DNA of 64,000 bases, taken from Arachis hypogaea (lineage: Eukaryota; Streptophyta; Magnoliopsida; Fabales; Fabaceae). Below, piece by piece: positions 22,888 through 35,832 of this stretch (position 1 is the stretch's first letter; every line of letters begins with the position of its first letter). The notes below the pieces were generated by a model. The model had not been told where the DNA came from and searched no databases. It was given only the letters and a program-made list of their open reading frames with translations. The DNA is taken from NCBI RefSeq assembly GCF_003086295.3, contig NC_092043.1, positions 51,116,598-51,180,597 of the forward strand. Direction: 5' to 3'. The position numbers and the translations under genes were made by a program.

Positions 22888-24402
22888 ATGAGCGGTGGAG
22901 TGAGCGGGGAAGAGACTTTGAGGGTGAAACACGGTGAGGCAGCCGATAATGTCGGCGGAAGAGATAAGGGGGAGAGCGGGGGAGGGATTGCATCAGGAGA
23001 AAAGGAGGATCATATTTCGGGAGGGGTTTCTAAGCCTTTGAAGGTTTCTTTCAGGGACAAAGTTGTGGGTTCCAAGATTGCTAAAACTTTTTCACTTGTT
23101 GAAACTTTATCGGGAGATAACATTGCGATAGTTTCTGGAAAGCAAGGAGATCTCTTACCACCGAGTGTCACATTTACCCAAGAAGCTAAGAATTGCTTGG
23201 CAGAACCTTATAAGGATGCTATAGTGATTAAGGTGCTAGGTAAACATTATAGCTACACTGCATTGTCTCATAAACTCCGAACGGTATGGAGGATTAAGGG
23301 AGGTTTTGATTTATTGGACGTGGGATTTGACTACTTTCTTGTGAAGTTTGATGTGGCTGAGGAGCGAGAAAAGGTTCTCTTAGGAGGTCCATGGATGATT
23401 GAGGGAAATTATGTGGCTGTGAAGCCTTGGGACCAAGAGTTTAGATCAAGTGAAAACTGTTTTGGAGCAACTTTAGTGTGGATTAGAATTTCTGGATTAC
23501 CAATTTGGTGCTACCAAGAAGATGCAATGCTCCGTGTTGCGGCTGCAGTTGGCATTCCCGTTAAGGTTGATTTGGCAACAAAATTAGCTGAAAGAGGACG
23601 ATATGCTCGAGCCTGTGTTCAGATAGATTTAGGATTGCCAGTGACTAAGAAGATTCTTGTTGAAGGTGTTGAATATGAGGTTGAATATGAAAGTCTTCAC
23701 CTTATTTGTGGCTCCTGTCTCAAGTTTGGTCATGATATGAAGGTGTGCAAGACTGACAGCAATGCAGGAGGAGGAACTAATGCCAAGGTGATCAGCGATG
23801 TAGCAAAACAGCCAGAAAGCTCAAATTCAAAAAATCCAGTGCATGTGGAAAAGGCAAGTTTTCATTTTGGCAAGAATCTTGGAGATGAGACTGTAAATGT
23901 TACTGTCCCGAATTTGGTGGAGAGTGATTTGCATGCTGTTCATGTAGACCATGCACAACATGAGGATTTGGAAGGTTGGACTCAAGTGATTAGGAAAGGA
24001 AAGTATAAAATGGGTCAAAAGTCTTCTCCTAGTACCCATCAGGTCCAACCAAAAGCAAAGAAGACTCCTAACAAGGCTACCAGTACTTGGACAAGGCCTA
24101 ACCACCAACGTACAACACATGCTACTGGATCCAAAGTAAAATTAAGCAGGGGCATCAATATTGGAAAATCGGTTAGTGTGGCTTCTTCGGGGACCCGGCA
24201 CAATGTTCATTATCAGCAGCAATGTGAGACAACAAATGGCACTGTGCGAAAGCATCCTCGCCCAAACTCTTTGCAGAATTCACCAGTAGATAAGGATGGA
24301 GCATCGACGGCAGGTATGGTGCAAGTTTCGACGGAGAAAATTGGGCTGCCACTTGAGAGTCCATTAAAGGCAGGATTGTCGAAGACAGGGACAACATGTT
24401 GA
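22888..24402 (+). CDS. LINE ORF1 protein (DUF4283-type with zinc knuckle), 504 aa
   Basis: ORF1 proteins of plant L1 elements bind the element RNA and form the ribonucleoprotein. Residues about 95-250 form the DUF4283-type region (VKFDVAEEREKVLLGGPW, GATLVWIRISGLP). A CX2CX4HX4C knuckle is present: CGSCLKFGHDMKVC at about residues 275-288. The N-terminus is glycine- and charge-rich, the C-terminus basic and low in structure. The frame is intact. The stop overlaps the ORF2 start in ATGTTGA (24396-24402), which suggests ORF2 is reached by termination and re-initiation. Confidence 0.93.
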   Translation: MSGGVSGEETLRVKHGEAADNVGGRDKGESGGGIASGEKEDHISGGVSKPLKVSFRDKVVGSKIAKTFSLVETLSGDNIAIVSGKQGDLLPPSVTFTQEAKNCLAEPYKDAIVIKVLGKHYSYTALSHKLRTVWRIKGGFDLLDVGFDYFLVKFDVAEEREKVLLGGPWMIEGNYVAVKPWDQEFRSSENCFGATLVWIRISGLPIWCYQEDAMLRVAAAVGIPVKVDLATKLAERGRYARACVQIDLGLPVTKKILVEGVEYEVEYESLHLICGSCLKFGHDMKVCKTDSNAGGGTNAKVISDVAKQPESSNSKNPVHVEKASFHFGKNLGDETVNVTVPNLVESDLHAVHVDHAQHEDLEGWTQVIRKGKYKMGQKSSPSTHQVQPKAKKTPNKATSTWTRPNHQRTTHATGSKVKLSRGINIGKSVSVASSGTRHNVHYQQQCETTNGTVRKHPRPNSLQNSPVDKDGASTAGMVQVSTEKIGLPLESPLKAGLSKTGTTC

Positions 24403-27400
24403 GTCTCGGGTTTGTTATTGGAGCTCCCTTTTTGCTGTTTTTTATGGATAGTTTCAATATCATAGCCTGGAATGTGAGGGGTGCGTCTAACAAGATGGCC
24501 CGTGTGCATTGCAAAAATTTGGTGAGAATATATAAACCATCTTTCTTCTTTCTCTTTGAGACTCATACCATGTTTAATAATTTAAAAATTTTTTGGGATA
24601 AGTTGGGTTTTCATTGTGTTGGTATTGAGGAAGCAGTAGGACACAGGGGTGGCATTTGGTTTCTATCTTCTATTGCTAATTCTTCTTGTGTGGTTATTGA
24701 TCAAATTGACCAATGTATCACAGTGAAAGTGAGTGTGGGTAACTTAGTTTGGCTTTGTAGTGCAGTATATGGGAGTCCTCAATTCGAAAAAAGATGTATG
24801 CTTTGGGATCATTTGCGTTCTATTAATTCAGGCCATAATAGACCATGGATGGCCATTGGTGATTTTAATGAGATTGTGGCACCAGATGAGAGTACAGGTG
24901 CTTATTTTTCTTCTCACAGAGCTAGTCTATTAGCTACTACTCTAGATGACTGTGAGCTCTTTGATCTTAAAGTGACTGGTAGGAGATATACTTGGTATAG
25001 AGCAGTTCAGGCTAGCAGGGACTTGGCTAAAAGGTTGGATAGAGCTCTAGTTAATGAGGCGTGGATGTCAATGTTTCCTGAGGGTTATTCTGAAATTCTT
25101 AGCAGGCTTCATTCTGATCATTGTCCTATTTTAGTTCGTTGTCAGGGTAGCCCCAGAGTGAAAGGTTCTCGTCCTTTTAGGTTCCAAACTGCGTGGGCAA
25201 CACATCCTTCTTATAAACATGTTATTAGTAAGGCTTGAAATCAAGAGTTTGGAGGCGTTACTGAAAGGCTTAAGATGGTTCAACAGGCTTCTTTGGACTT
25301 CAACTCAAAGATTTTTGGAAATATTTTTGTGCGAAAAAATAAGCTGGAATATCAGATTGATCAGATTCAACGGCGTTTGGAGGTTACCGATGTGTTATCT
25401 CTGAGAATTAAAGAAGCTGAACTGAGGGAAGATTATAATAGGCTTTTATTGCAAGAGGAACTTTTTTGGTACCAGAAATCTAGAGAGCAGTGGGTCAAGT
25501 ATGGGGATAGAAACACTAAATTCTTTCATCTTCAGACTTTGGTGCGTAGAAACCATAATAGAGTACATGGATTATATGTTAGAGATGGGTCTTGGTCTAC
25601 TGATCCAGATATTCTCCAGGAAGAAGCCCTCTCTTTTTACAAGAATCTCTTTGGTACAACGGAAGAGGTTGAGGTTGATTGTTTAGGGGATGTTCCGATG
25701 CCCACTCTAAGCACTGAGGCTTGTGCTAGGTTAATTGACCTTGTCTCTTTTGCGGAAGTCAAGTCAGCAGTATTCAGTATGAGCCCTTTTAAGGCTCCTG
25801 GTCCAGATGGCTTTCAAGCTTATTTTTTTAAAGAATATTGGGAGATAGTAGGCACTGAGATTTGGAATATTGTCCGGAGCGCTTTTTTGGGAGAGTTCTT
25901 AAATCCTAGCATCATGGAAACTCTGATTGTGCTTATTCCTAAAATTGATAATCCTACCTTTATGAAGGATTTCAGGCCTATTAGCTTGTGTAATGTTGTT
26001 TATAAAATTATCACCAAAGTATTGACTAACCGACTTCGGCCTTTTCTTCCAGATATTGTTAGTCCTTTACAAGGAGGTTTTATTCCGGGTCGTGGTGCTC
26101 CTGATAATATTATTGTGGCCCAAGAAATTTTGAATTTCATGAAGCACACAAAATCCAAGAAAGGTACTCTTGCTTTTAAAATTGATCTTGAAAAAGCTTA
26201 TGATAGGGTGGATTGGAGGTTTTTGGAGAGTACTCTCATTGCTTTTGGTTTTCCTATCATCACTGTTAATTTGATTATGACTTGTGTCCGTGCATCCTCT
26301 CTTTCTATTATGTGGAATGGGAATAGATTGGATAGTTTTGCTCCTAGAAGGGGGCTTAGACAGGGCGATCCAATGTCTCCTTACTTATTTGTACTTTGTA
26401 TGGAAAGACTTGCCTGCTATATATCTCATAAGGTGGTCGAGGGTGTGTGGAAACCAGTTTCTGTCACTAGGGGTGGCCCAAAATTTTCTCATTTGATGTT
26501 TGCAGATGATTTCTTACTCTTCTGTCAGGCTACAAAAAGTCAGGTCCAAATGGTCATGCATTCTCTTAATATTTTTTGCAAGGCATCTGGCATGAAAGTG
26601 AATCTTGAAAAGTCTAAAACTTTTTGTTCTAAAAATGTGACTGCTCGTAGAAGAGATATTTTTACTAGTGTTTTTTCAATACGTTTTGCTTTGGACTTAG
26701 GAAGATATCTTGGAGTTAACCTTAATCATTCCCGTACCAGTAGGGCTTCTTTTCATTCGGTGATTGAAAAGGTGAGGGGAAGATTAGCTAATTGGAAAGG
26801 AAGGCTTCTAAATAAAGCAGGGAGACTTTGCCTGATCAATTCTGTTGCCGCATCCATTCCTGTCTATCATATGCAGGTATCCTTTTTTCCAAATTGGATT
26901 TGCGATAAATTATCTTCTATGATGAGACAGTTCCTTTGGAAGGGTCAAGTTGATGGTAGAGGTCTTTCTCTTGTTAATTGGAGGACCGTGATCACTCCAA
27001 AAAAATTTGGTGGCCTGGGTGTTAGAGACCCTGCGTGTGTTAATATATCTTTACTTGGTAAATTGGTGTGGCAACTTTTTCATTGTCAGGACAAGCCTTG
27101 GGTTGCTCTATTGAGGGCGAAGTATCTGAGGAATGAGGGAGTTTTAGATGGCCCTGTCCCTTGCAATGCTTCTCATGTTTGGAAGAGTATCTCAAAGGCT
27201 TTTGGTGCTCTTAAGGATGCCTTCTCTTGGTGCGTTGGGTCACTTGATCAATATTTTTGGTTTGACAATTGGAGTATTGAGGGCCCAATTGCTCAAGATG
27301 TCCCTTTTGTACATATATCTGACTCTGATTTAACTATTAGAGACGTTTGGAAAGATGGTCAATGGAATCTCCATGATATTTTTTCTATCATTCCAGAAGA

Positions 27401-28495
27401 TGTCAAACAGCGTTTGAATGCTTATAATCCGGATTTTAATGCTGGAGAGAGTTCGGGTTGGTCGTGGGGTGTGGCATCTTCTAGACTCTACTCAGCTAGG
27501 AGTGGGTACAGTTGGCTAGCCAAAAGAAAGTTTGACTGGAATGAGCATGATAATTGGTTGTGGGTATGGCGTCTGCATATTCCTGAGAAGTATAAGTTCT
27601 TGATTTGGCTCAGTCTCCATAATGCTATTCCTACAGCAGAGTTTCGTTTGGGTCGTGGTTTAGCTTTATCTAGCACCTGTCATCGGTATCAGAATGGTTC
27701 TGAATCCACTCTTCATTGTCTTCGGGAGTGCCCTAGTGCCAAGGAGGTCTGGACCCTTTTAGGCTTGTATTCAGATAACTCGAATTTACATGATTGGCTC
27801 TACAGAGGTGCAAGGAGTGGAGATGCTTTTCTTTTCTTTTCGACTATCTGGTGGATTTGGAGAAGCAGAAATCATGACTTATTTAATATAGATGATTCAT
27901 GGAGTGCTAGTAAAGTGGTGAGTTTGATTCGTAGTTCAGTAAGGGAGTTTCACACTATTTTTGCTATGCATCAATCTCTGTCTCCTCCTTCACTTTGTTT
28001 GCATTGGGTTCACCTCCAGTTCATTCTGTTAAATTGAATTGTGATGCTAGTTGGTTTGCTCCTTCTGGCTATGCTGGTTTTGGTTGTATTATTCGCAATC
28101 CTGATGGATGTTGGTTGAAAGGTTGCACTGAAAAAGTCGAAGTGTGCAGTGTTCTTTTTGCTGAATTGTATGCAATTTGGAGAGGTTTACTTCTTGCTTG
28201 GGAGAGTGGATTTCGTGAGGTTATTTGTGAAACAGACTGTTTAGAAGCTCTTTTCTTGGTAAACCAAAGAATGCTTAGTAAGGATATTCCGGAATGGGAT
28301 TTGGCAAAGCATATTCAGGATGTTATGAATTGGAATTGGAGAGTCTCTATTCTTTTAATTCAGAGGACTGCAAATAGTGTTGCAGATTGTATGGCTAAAG
28401 TAGCTGCTTCTGTCGCGGACATTTACTCGAATTGGAGCCAACCATGGAGTGAGCTTCAACATCTAATAGATTTAGATATGACCCTAGCCAATTAA
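24396..28495 (+). pseudogene. LINE ORF2: endonuclease, reverse transcriptase, RNase H; two disabling changes
   Basis: Reading starts at ATG 24396 in one frame to 28037, broken only by TGA at 25236-25238. A second segment, 27995-28495, is in another frame. Order: AP-type endonuclease (WNVRGASN near 24470, GDFNEI, RLHSDHCPILV near 25110); reverse transcriptase (KAPGPDGF, RPISLCN, GGFIPGRGAPDN, FKIDLEKAYDRVDW, RQGDPMSPYLF, FADDFLLFC); a zf-RVT-like region (near 27670-27730, where one expected Cys is Tyr in CHRYQNGSES); then RNase H with NCDAS, AELYA, ETDC and RTANSVADC as the acidic residues. The TGA sits where the surrounding frame is open on both sides, consistent with TGG to TGA. The RNase H shift near 28009 is explained by one missing C, because the truncated copy at 9.75 kb keeps that base. 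Confidence 0.95.
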
Positions 28496-28558
28496 TTTGG
28501 TTGTCTCTTTTTTCTTTTTTTTCTATTTAGTCACAAAAAAAAAAGTATATAATTTTAA

Positions 28559-29319
28559 TACAGTAATAATATAAAAAATTTACACAATGATCTGATTAAT
28601 GTTAAACTCTTAGAACGGTACAAATCTAAGAATTAATTATTTTTATCCACGTAATAATAAAAGTAATTAATAATGAAAAAGTGTAAAGGGAAATGGGAAA
28701 CGAGATCATGCGACACGGTTTTCCAGAAAGAGAGACGCCTTGAGCTTTATGCAGATTGCAGTACCGTGTCAACTGAATGCTTCATCAGTTTGTTACCATT
28801 TCCACTTCTGCGTTTGGTTTTGGATTTGGATTTCGAATTTCAGTTTCTTCTTCCTCAGGACACATAACTACTCATTTCTTTCTCTTCCTTCCAAACAGAC
28901 AAATTTAAGGATCTTCGTATCTTCCAATGTTCGCACAATTTCCTGCTCTCTCTCTCTCTCTACTTTTCATAGGACACTTGGCGCGGCATCATCATACGTG
29001 AATGTGATTTTCTTCCTTCCTTTTAATTGTTTGTATAGTTGCAAGTTAGAACCTTTGTGCGGTCCTTGTGTTGTTTTGCTTCAAAACTTGTGTGTTTACT
29101 TTAGTGGGTAATTGGGTATGTCAATGTTCTTTGTTGTTGACTAGAAAGTCCTCTCCTTTGCTCTTTCTGGTAATTGGGGGAAGCTTCCCAATTTGGCTGC
29201 TGCCGCCACTGGTTTTGGAATCGTCCTCAGAGACTTTTTCTTTGAGGAAGATCAATTAGTTCATTTAATTATTTTTATGCAGGTTGTATTTGGATTAATT
29301 AGAATTAGATCAAAGAAGA
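28559..29319 (+). other. Upstream region and probable 5' UTR of the flippase gene
   Basis: Begins right after the LINE's 3' target-site copy, so the insertion lies about 760 bp above the flippase ATG. Pyrimidine-rich stretches (CTCTCTCTCTCTCT near 28951) and a likely 3' splice site (TTTTTATGCAG ending at 29282) suggest a 5' UTR with an intron. Short ORFs here have no recognisable product. Confidence 0.5.
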
Positions 29320-32300
29320 ATGAGGGGTCGTAGGAGGATGAGGAAGATCCGTTTGAGCAAGATCTATTCATTTGCATTGTGTGGTAAAGGAACCTTAGAG
29401 GGAGAACATTCACAGATTGGGGGGCAGGGTTTTTCCAGGGTGGTGTTCTGCAATGAGGAAGGGGTTATGCAAAATTATTCAGATAATTCTGTGAGGTCCA
29501 CAAAATATACTGCTGTCAGTTTCTTGCCAAAGTCACTGTTTGAGCAGTTTAGGAGGGTTGCTAATTTCTATTTCTTGGTCATTGGTGTCTTGGCAATGAC
29601 AAAGCTTGCTCCTTACACTGCTGTCAGCGCAATCGTTCCTCTCTGTGTCATCGTTGGGGCGACCATGATCAAAGAGGGTATTGAAGATTGGCGTCGCAAG
29701 ACACAGGTGCTCTATTAGACTATTACTCTATTGTGATTGTGAATTTGATTTTATAACGTCAATGACAATTACAATTCCTTCAGCTTGTTGTCTTAAATCC
29801 TGCTGTGGAAGTTTGTATTAGATTCAAACTGAATCATGGTCTCTTTTGTGTGTTTATATTTACTATTTATTTGTAGTTTAGAGTCCCTGTAAAAAAATCT
29901 ATGGACTATAGGACATTTAACTCTTGAATTGAAGAATACCAGGAACTTTTACAAAGATTATGGAATATTCCGGTTATAAGAACTGAAAGATTCTATTGGA
30001 CTGTATTACTAATGAAACTGGTGAGAGAAATGAAATGGTCATTTTAGATGAGTCATGATCTACCATGGACAGCTTATTCAATATAATAAATTCTAGTATC
30101 TTCTAAATCATCTCTTGGATTCAGTCTTGTACAGTTTTCTATAACAAAATTGTGGTCAGCAACATTACATGCATCCTTAAGTTCAGTGCAAATTTGGTCA
30201 TGGTTTATTTATTTTTTTACTTGTGTAATATAATATTTATAATGGAAATCAAACAACGATCAAACAGTTCTATGTGTCTTATCCTTGAAATGGGATAAAC
30301 AGCTAGACATGTTGCTTGAGGATCATTTAGCATTTAACTAAAGATTATAATTTCTGCATTGTCTACTTGATGATCATTATGAGGTATGGTTTGGGAATAG
30401 GAAAAAGGTTAGTGTTTATGGCATTATGGCAAGCTATCAAGTTGGTATATAATTTGGCTAATGGGTTAATTCTGCAGGATATTGAGGTGAACAATAGAAA
30501 AGTCAAAGTGCATAAAGGTGATGGTGTTTTTGAATATACCGAATGGAAGAATCTGAGGGTGGGGAATATAGTTAAGGTAGAGAAGGATAATTTTTTCCCT
30601 GCAGACCTCTTATTGCTTTCATCCAGTTATGAGGATGCAGTGTGTTATGTTGAGACCATGAACTTAGATGGAGAGACAAATTTGAAGTTAAAACAAGGAT
30701 TGGACGTAACTTCTTCCTTACAGGACGACTCCAACTTCCGTGATTTTAAGGCTGTAGTTAAATGTGAAGACCCAAATGCAAATTTGTACTCATTTATTGG
30801 GAGCCTGGAGTTTGAAGAGCAAAAATATCCCCTTTCTCCTCAGCAACTTCTTTTGAGAGACTCCAAACTTCGTAATACAGACTATGTATTTGGAGCCATC
30901 ATCTTCACTGGTCATGACACCAAGGTCATTCAAAACTCTACTGACCCCCCTTCGAAAAGAAGCAAAATTGAGAGAAAGATGGACAGAATTATTTACTTCT
31001 TGTTTTGTCTTTTGTTTCTAATTGCATTTGTTGGATCTATTCTCTTTGGCATTGCAACTAAGGATGACTTGGACAACGGGGTGATGAAAAGATGGTATCT
31101 GAGGCCCGATGATTCCACGATATTCTTTGATCCAAAAAGAGTTGCTTCAGCTGCCATATTTCATTTTTTGACTGCTTTAATGTTATACGGCTTCTTCATT
31201 CCTATCTCCTTGTATTTTTCTATCGAATTGGTGAAAGTCCTTCAAAGCATCTTCATCAATCAAGATGTCCATATGTACTATGAAGAAGCAGACAAGCCAG
31301 CCCATGCCCGCACTTCAAACTTGAATGAGGAACTAGGCCAAGTTGATACTATACTTTCTGATAAAACTGGAACTCTGACCTGCAACTCAATGGAGTTCAT
31401 CAAATGTTCCATTGCTGGAGTAGCTTATGGCCAAGGTGTTACAGAGGTTGAGCAGGCCATGGATAGAAAAATTGGTTCTCCTTTGACTCATGAGCAGGTT
31501 TATGGGACAGAATCAGAATCAGATGAAAACAGGAAGTCTTCTGATAGAAAAACACGCATCAAAGGTTTTAACTTTACGGATGAAAGGATAATGAATGGGA
31601 ACTGGGTTAATGAGCCTCATGCAGATGTTATACAGAAATTTTTTCGCGTATTGGCAATCTGTCACACCGCCATACCGGAAGTGGATGAAGATACAGGAAA
31701 TGTCTCATATGAGGCTGAATCTCCAGATGAAGCTGCGTTTGTGATTTCTGCTAAAGAAATTGGTTTTGAATTCTTTAAAAGGACTCAGACTAGTTTATCA
31801 GTTAATGAATGGGATCCAGTTTCTGGAAACAAAGTGGAAAGGTCAGTATTTTTTCCTTTAAATTCCTTTGTCCGGTCAAAATGCATTTTTTGTAATTCAA
31901 TTATTGTTCATAGCTATTGCATTTATTGCTGATAAGAGATACAGTTAATAAATATCTTTTGCAGAATGTACCAGCTTCTTAATGTATTAGAATTCAATAG
32001 CTCAAGGAAGCGAATGTCGGTAATAGTAAAAGATGAAGAAGGGAGAATTTCGCTACTCTGTAAAGGGGCTGACAGGTTTGTGATAAAATTATCCTCAGCA
32101 TTTAGTATATTGTTCTTACCCTTGCATTAACCTGATGACTTACCATAACTCCATAAGTCATATTTTCATGCAGTGTCATGTTTGAAAGGCTTGCCTTGAA
32201 TGGGAGAGAGTTTGAAGATAAAACCTTGGAGCATGTGCAGCAATATGCTGATGCAGGTCTAAGGACCCTGATACTGGCCTATCGTGAACTTGATGAGAAT

Positions 32301-34773
32301 GAATACAAGGAGTTCAATAATGCATTTTACGAAGCGAAAAATTCAGTTACTGCAGATCAGGAGACGCTAATTGAGGAAGTATCAAATAAAATTGAGAGGA
32401 ATCTAATCCTTCTAGGTGCCACTGCTGTAGAGGACAAGCTACAAAATGGGGTAGGTTACAGGGCAAACCCAATTAAATTTGAAGATTTATGGATTGAAGT
32501 TAAGCTTGAAGTTCTTCCTCACAATATTGCTTTTCTAGGTTCCTGATTGCATTGAAAAGCTTGCTCGTGCTGGAATTAAGATTTGGGTTTTAACTGGGGA
32601 CAAAATGGAGACTGCCATTAATATTGGGTAAATGTTGTGATTATTTCTTTTTGTTCATTCATTGGCTTCAGCATGAGAATCACTTTTCAAGACATTTAAC
32701 ACAAACATACTATTGCAGTTTTTCTTGTTGTTTGCTTAGACAAGGGATGAGACAGATTATAATTCATTTGGATGCTCCAGAAATTCAAGCATTGGAGAAG
32801 GGTGGTGACAAGATGGCTATTTCCAAGGTAAATGCCATCCCTTAAAATGATGTTGAACTTACGTTTTATGGGTTCGTCCATTAGTAACTGAATTTGCTTG
32901 GTATAGCTCACTTTTGATTCTTTGGACAATGTAAGCTCGTTGACTTTGTTTTAAACCATGAGACACAGTGTATTTTCTCTAATTCCTTTTGTTTTTTAAC
33001 CCTTTAAAAGATTTCTTCACAGTTGCTAGATGGGATTGCATAGTGTGTCAATATCCTAATGAAACTGTATACTCAATCCTAATATTTTGGTGTCGATTTA
33101 TGCATGTTTCAGGCATCAAGGGAAAGTGTCCTCCGTCAGATATCAGAAGCTGCTCTCCAGCTTACTGCATCCAGAGGAGCCTCTCAGCAGGCATTTGCTC
33201 TGATTATTGATGGAAAGTCACTTGCATATGCTCTGGACGATAGTATGAAGAACTTGTTTCTGGAGCTCGCAATTCGTTGTGCATCAGTTATCTGCTGTCG
33301 CTCGTCACCCAAGCAAAAGGCACTGGTATGTTTCACCATGTTCTATGAGACACTGACTATGTTTTTTCCCCACTATTTGATATCGGCTCCTCATATTCTT
33401 CTCTTGAAGGTTACTAAATTAGTCAAATCTGGAACCCGTAAAACAACTTTAGCTATTGGTGACGGAGCTAATGATGTGGGAATGCTTCAAGAAGCAGATA
33501 TAGGGATTGGAATCAGTGGTTTCGAAGGGATGCAGGTATGGATAAACTGGCAAACCATCATGCTTTCTTTTATGTTTGTCTTGCACTTTGATATCATGAC
33601 ATTGCTATATTGTCTCTTTCCCCAGGCTGTGATGTCCAGTGATATTGCAATTGCACAGTTCTGGTATTTGGAAAGATTGCTTCTTGTACATGGTCATTGG
33701 TGTTACCGGAGGATGTCATCAATGGTATTGCGGCACTAATAAATGGATCTCAACATTCTATTAGTGCTGGTTTCAAAAGATTATCTTATTAACTTGTTCA
33801 TCCTTTTCCGACAGATTTGTTACTTTTTCTACAAGAACATCACATTTGGCTTCACTTTATTCTTGTACGAGGTGTATGCATCCTTCTCTGGAGAGCCTGC
33901 ATACAATGATTGGTTTTTGTCTCTCTACAGTATCCTCTTTTCGTCGCTTCCCGTGATTGCCCTTGGGGTCTTTGATCAGGATGTATCTGCGAGGTACTGT
34001 CTAAAGGTAAACCAATGTTCACTATATCTAATTAGCATTATCTTCTCTAATCCTGCATTCCTGGTTCTCATATCCAATTAGTGATGATAATTCCTTTTTT
34101 CCCCCTTCCCACATGGCAGTTTCCTAAATTATACCAACAAGGAGTGCAAAATGTCCTCTTCCGCTGGCGCCGGATCCTCAGCTGGATGCTCAACGGATTC
34201 ATTAGTGCGACAATGGTTTTCTTCTTTTGCATAAAAGCGATGGAGGTTCAGGCCTTCGATGAAAAGGGAAGAACTGCAGGGCGTGATATATTGGGAGCAA
34301 CCATGTACACTTGTGTAGTTTGGATTGTGAACCTGCAGATGGCACTTACTATAAGATACTTCACATTGATTCAACACATTTTCATCTGGGGTTCCATTGC
34401 TCTGTGGTATCTATTCCTCCTTGTGTACGGAGCAATGCCTTCCAAGATTTCAGGAAATGCATACAAAGTCTTCATTGAGACGCTGGCTCCTTCACCTTCC
34501 TATTGGTTTGTGACATTCTTTGTGGTGTTCTCAACACTTATACCATACTTTTCATACTCAGCAATTCAGATGAAGTTCTTTCCCATGTACCATGAAAGGG
34601 TACAGTGGATAAGGTATGAAGGAAAGAAGAAAAACAATGATCCTGAAAACCATGTGTTACGGCAGAAGTCATTGCAGCTAACAACTATGGGTTCAAATGC
34701 AGGTTTTGCAGCTAATGGTAATCATAGTATAGATATAGATACAGATGTAGATAGAACAACCAACAGAAGATGA
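29320..34773 (+). CDS. Phospholipid-transporting P4-ATPase (ALA-type flippase), 1206 aa, 11 exons
   Basis: Flippases move aminophospholipids to the cytosolic leaflet using ATP, normally with an ALIS/CDC50 subunit. Exons: 29320-29706, 30478-31841, 31965-32075, 32174-32450, 32539-32627, 32719-32827, 33113-33325, 33410-33535, 33626-33724, 33815-34006, 34120-34773. They sum to 3621 nt in phase. Motifs: [16 protein letters not shown] in the first membrane segment; DGETNLK in the actuator domain; the phosphorylated Asp in DKTGTLT (D424); KGAD in the nucleotide domain; [11 protein letters not shown] (TGD at 732-734); [10 protein letters not shown] (867-876); and the C-terminal membrane block [15 protein letters not shown] to [12 protein letters not shown]. 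Length and the [12 protein letters not shown] stretch fit the ALA8-12 group, ALA9 closest by impression. All catalytic motifs are present. The LINE is inserted just upstream. Confidence 0.97.
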
Positions 34774-35832
34774 TAATATTTTGTTTATTTTATTTTTTGA
34801 ATTATTATTTTTTGCATGGTACAGAAGAGGTAGAACTGTGATTTTTAATTTTTATTAGACTATTAGACAGCCAACCCTAATGTAGATCACGATTACTGCA
34901 TTGAAAAATAATTAGTGGATTACTAAGCTTCCTGATTAGATCATAAATACATGGCAAATGTATTCGAAAACGATGTTAGCCTTAAATTATCTAGACATGA
35001 ATATCACAAATTTGCAGAGCTTACACATCCCGGAATGTCCACAACTACAGCAACATTTTTTTCTCCCATATTTACTCCTCAGCTGCAATGTTCATTCATA
35101 TGCTGGTGGTTCTGTTCGTATGTTGGCTAAGGATTTTCATGACTACATAGATTGATTGGTGAGAATCCTTCAATGCTTCTCTGAACTAAACCATCAGCTG
35201 TAGAAGAGTAAGGTTCGAAGCATACTAAAAGCAAATTATTGCTCTACACTCATGAATAATCATTGATAAATTTGCTGCTTTAAAGCACAAGTGAATCAAA
35301 TAAAATTTGAAAGGAATATTTGTTTCAAGATAGCTTCAGAATGCGTTCTGGTTGGTTAGTTCCACAAGATTGGGTACACTGCATTCAAACTCCTAATGAA
35401 AGCTGTAAATAAGACGAAAAGAAACAATTGTCTTTTGCAACAATAAGACAACAATTGACAGAGTAAATGTGAATGAGTCGAATAACAGAATTTGCATGTC
35501 ATTCATAGCAATATATCAAAAGGATTCACTTCCAAACATGGAAGAATAAATTAGGGGCATGAATTCATGGCCAAGAAGAAGAGAGAATACAATGTGGGTG
35601 CTCAGTATACAAGCATATCAATCATTCATCTCCGTAAATAAAATTTGTTTTTGCTTACTGATTACTCAAAAACATGGTAACAGGGAGATATATAACTTAT
35701 GAAAGAATTTCATCCTATAACAGTTCACAAAAGGGGCAATCCGAGCCAACAACAAGAAATAATCAAATTCCAATTCTAATTATTGCCCTGTAACATCATC
35801 AATCATCACCAAAACATGTTTCTCACCAATCA
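34774..35832. other. Convergent intergenic region
   Basis: Holds the flippase 3' UTR and the 3' UTR of the leftward xylosyltransferase gene. Two or three short ORFs are present, none recognisable. No repeat seen. Confidence 0.55.

Larger units (their letters stand above)
22862..28542 (+). mobile_element. Near-complete L1-type LINE retrotransposon with 16-bp target-site duplication
   Basis: About 5.7 kb, ending in a poly(A) tail (28534-28544). The flanks are AAGTATATAATTTTAA at 22846-22861 and 28543-28558, identical in both copies. It carries ORF1 and ORF2 in the usual order. Only about 26 bases precede the ORF1 ATG, so the 5' UTR is either very short or slightly truncated. The perfect duplication and intact ORF1 suggest a young insertion. 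ORF2 has one nonsense change and one frameshift, so this copy should not be autonomous. Confidence 0.97.

Noticed and set aside
31842..31932. Continuation of the flippase frame past 31841
   Set aside because: It is intron read-through; a GT donor at 31842 and in-phase acceptor at 31964 restore the conserved protein.
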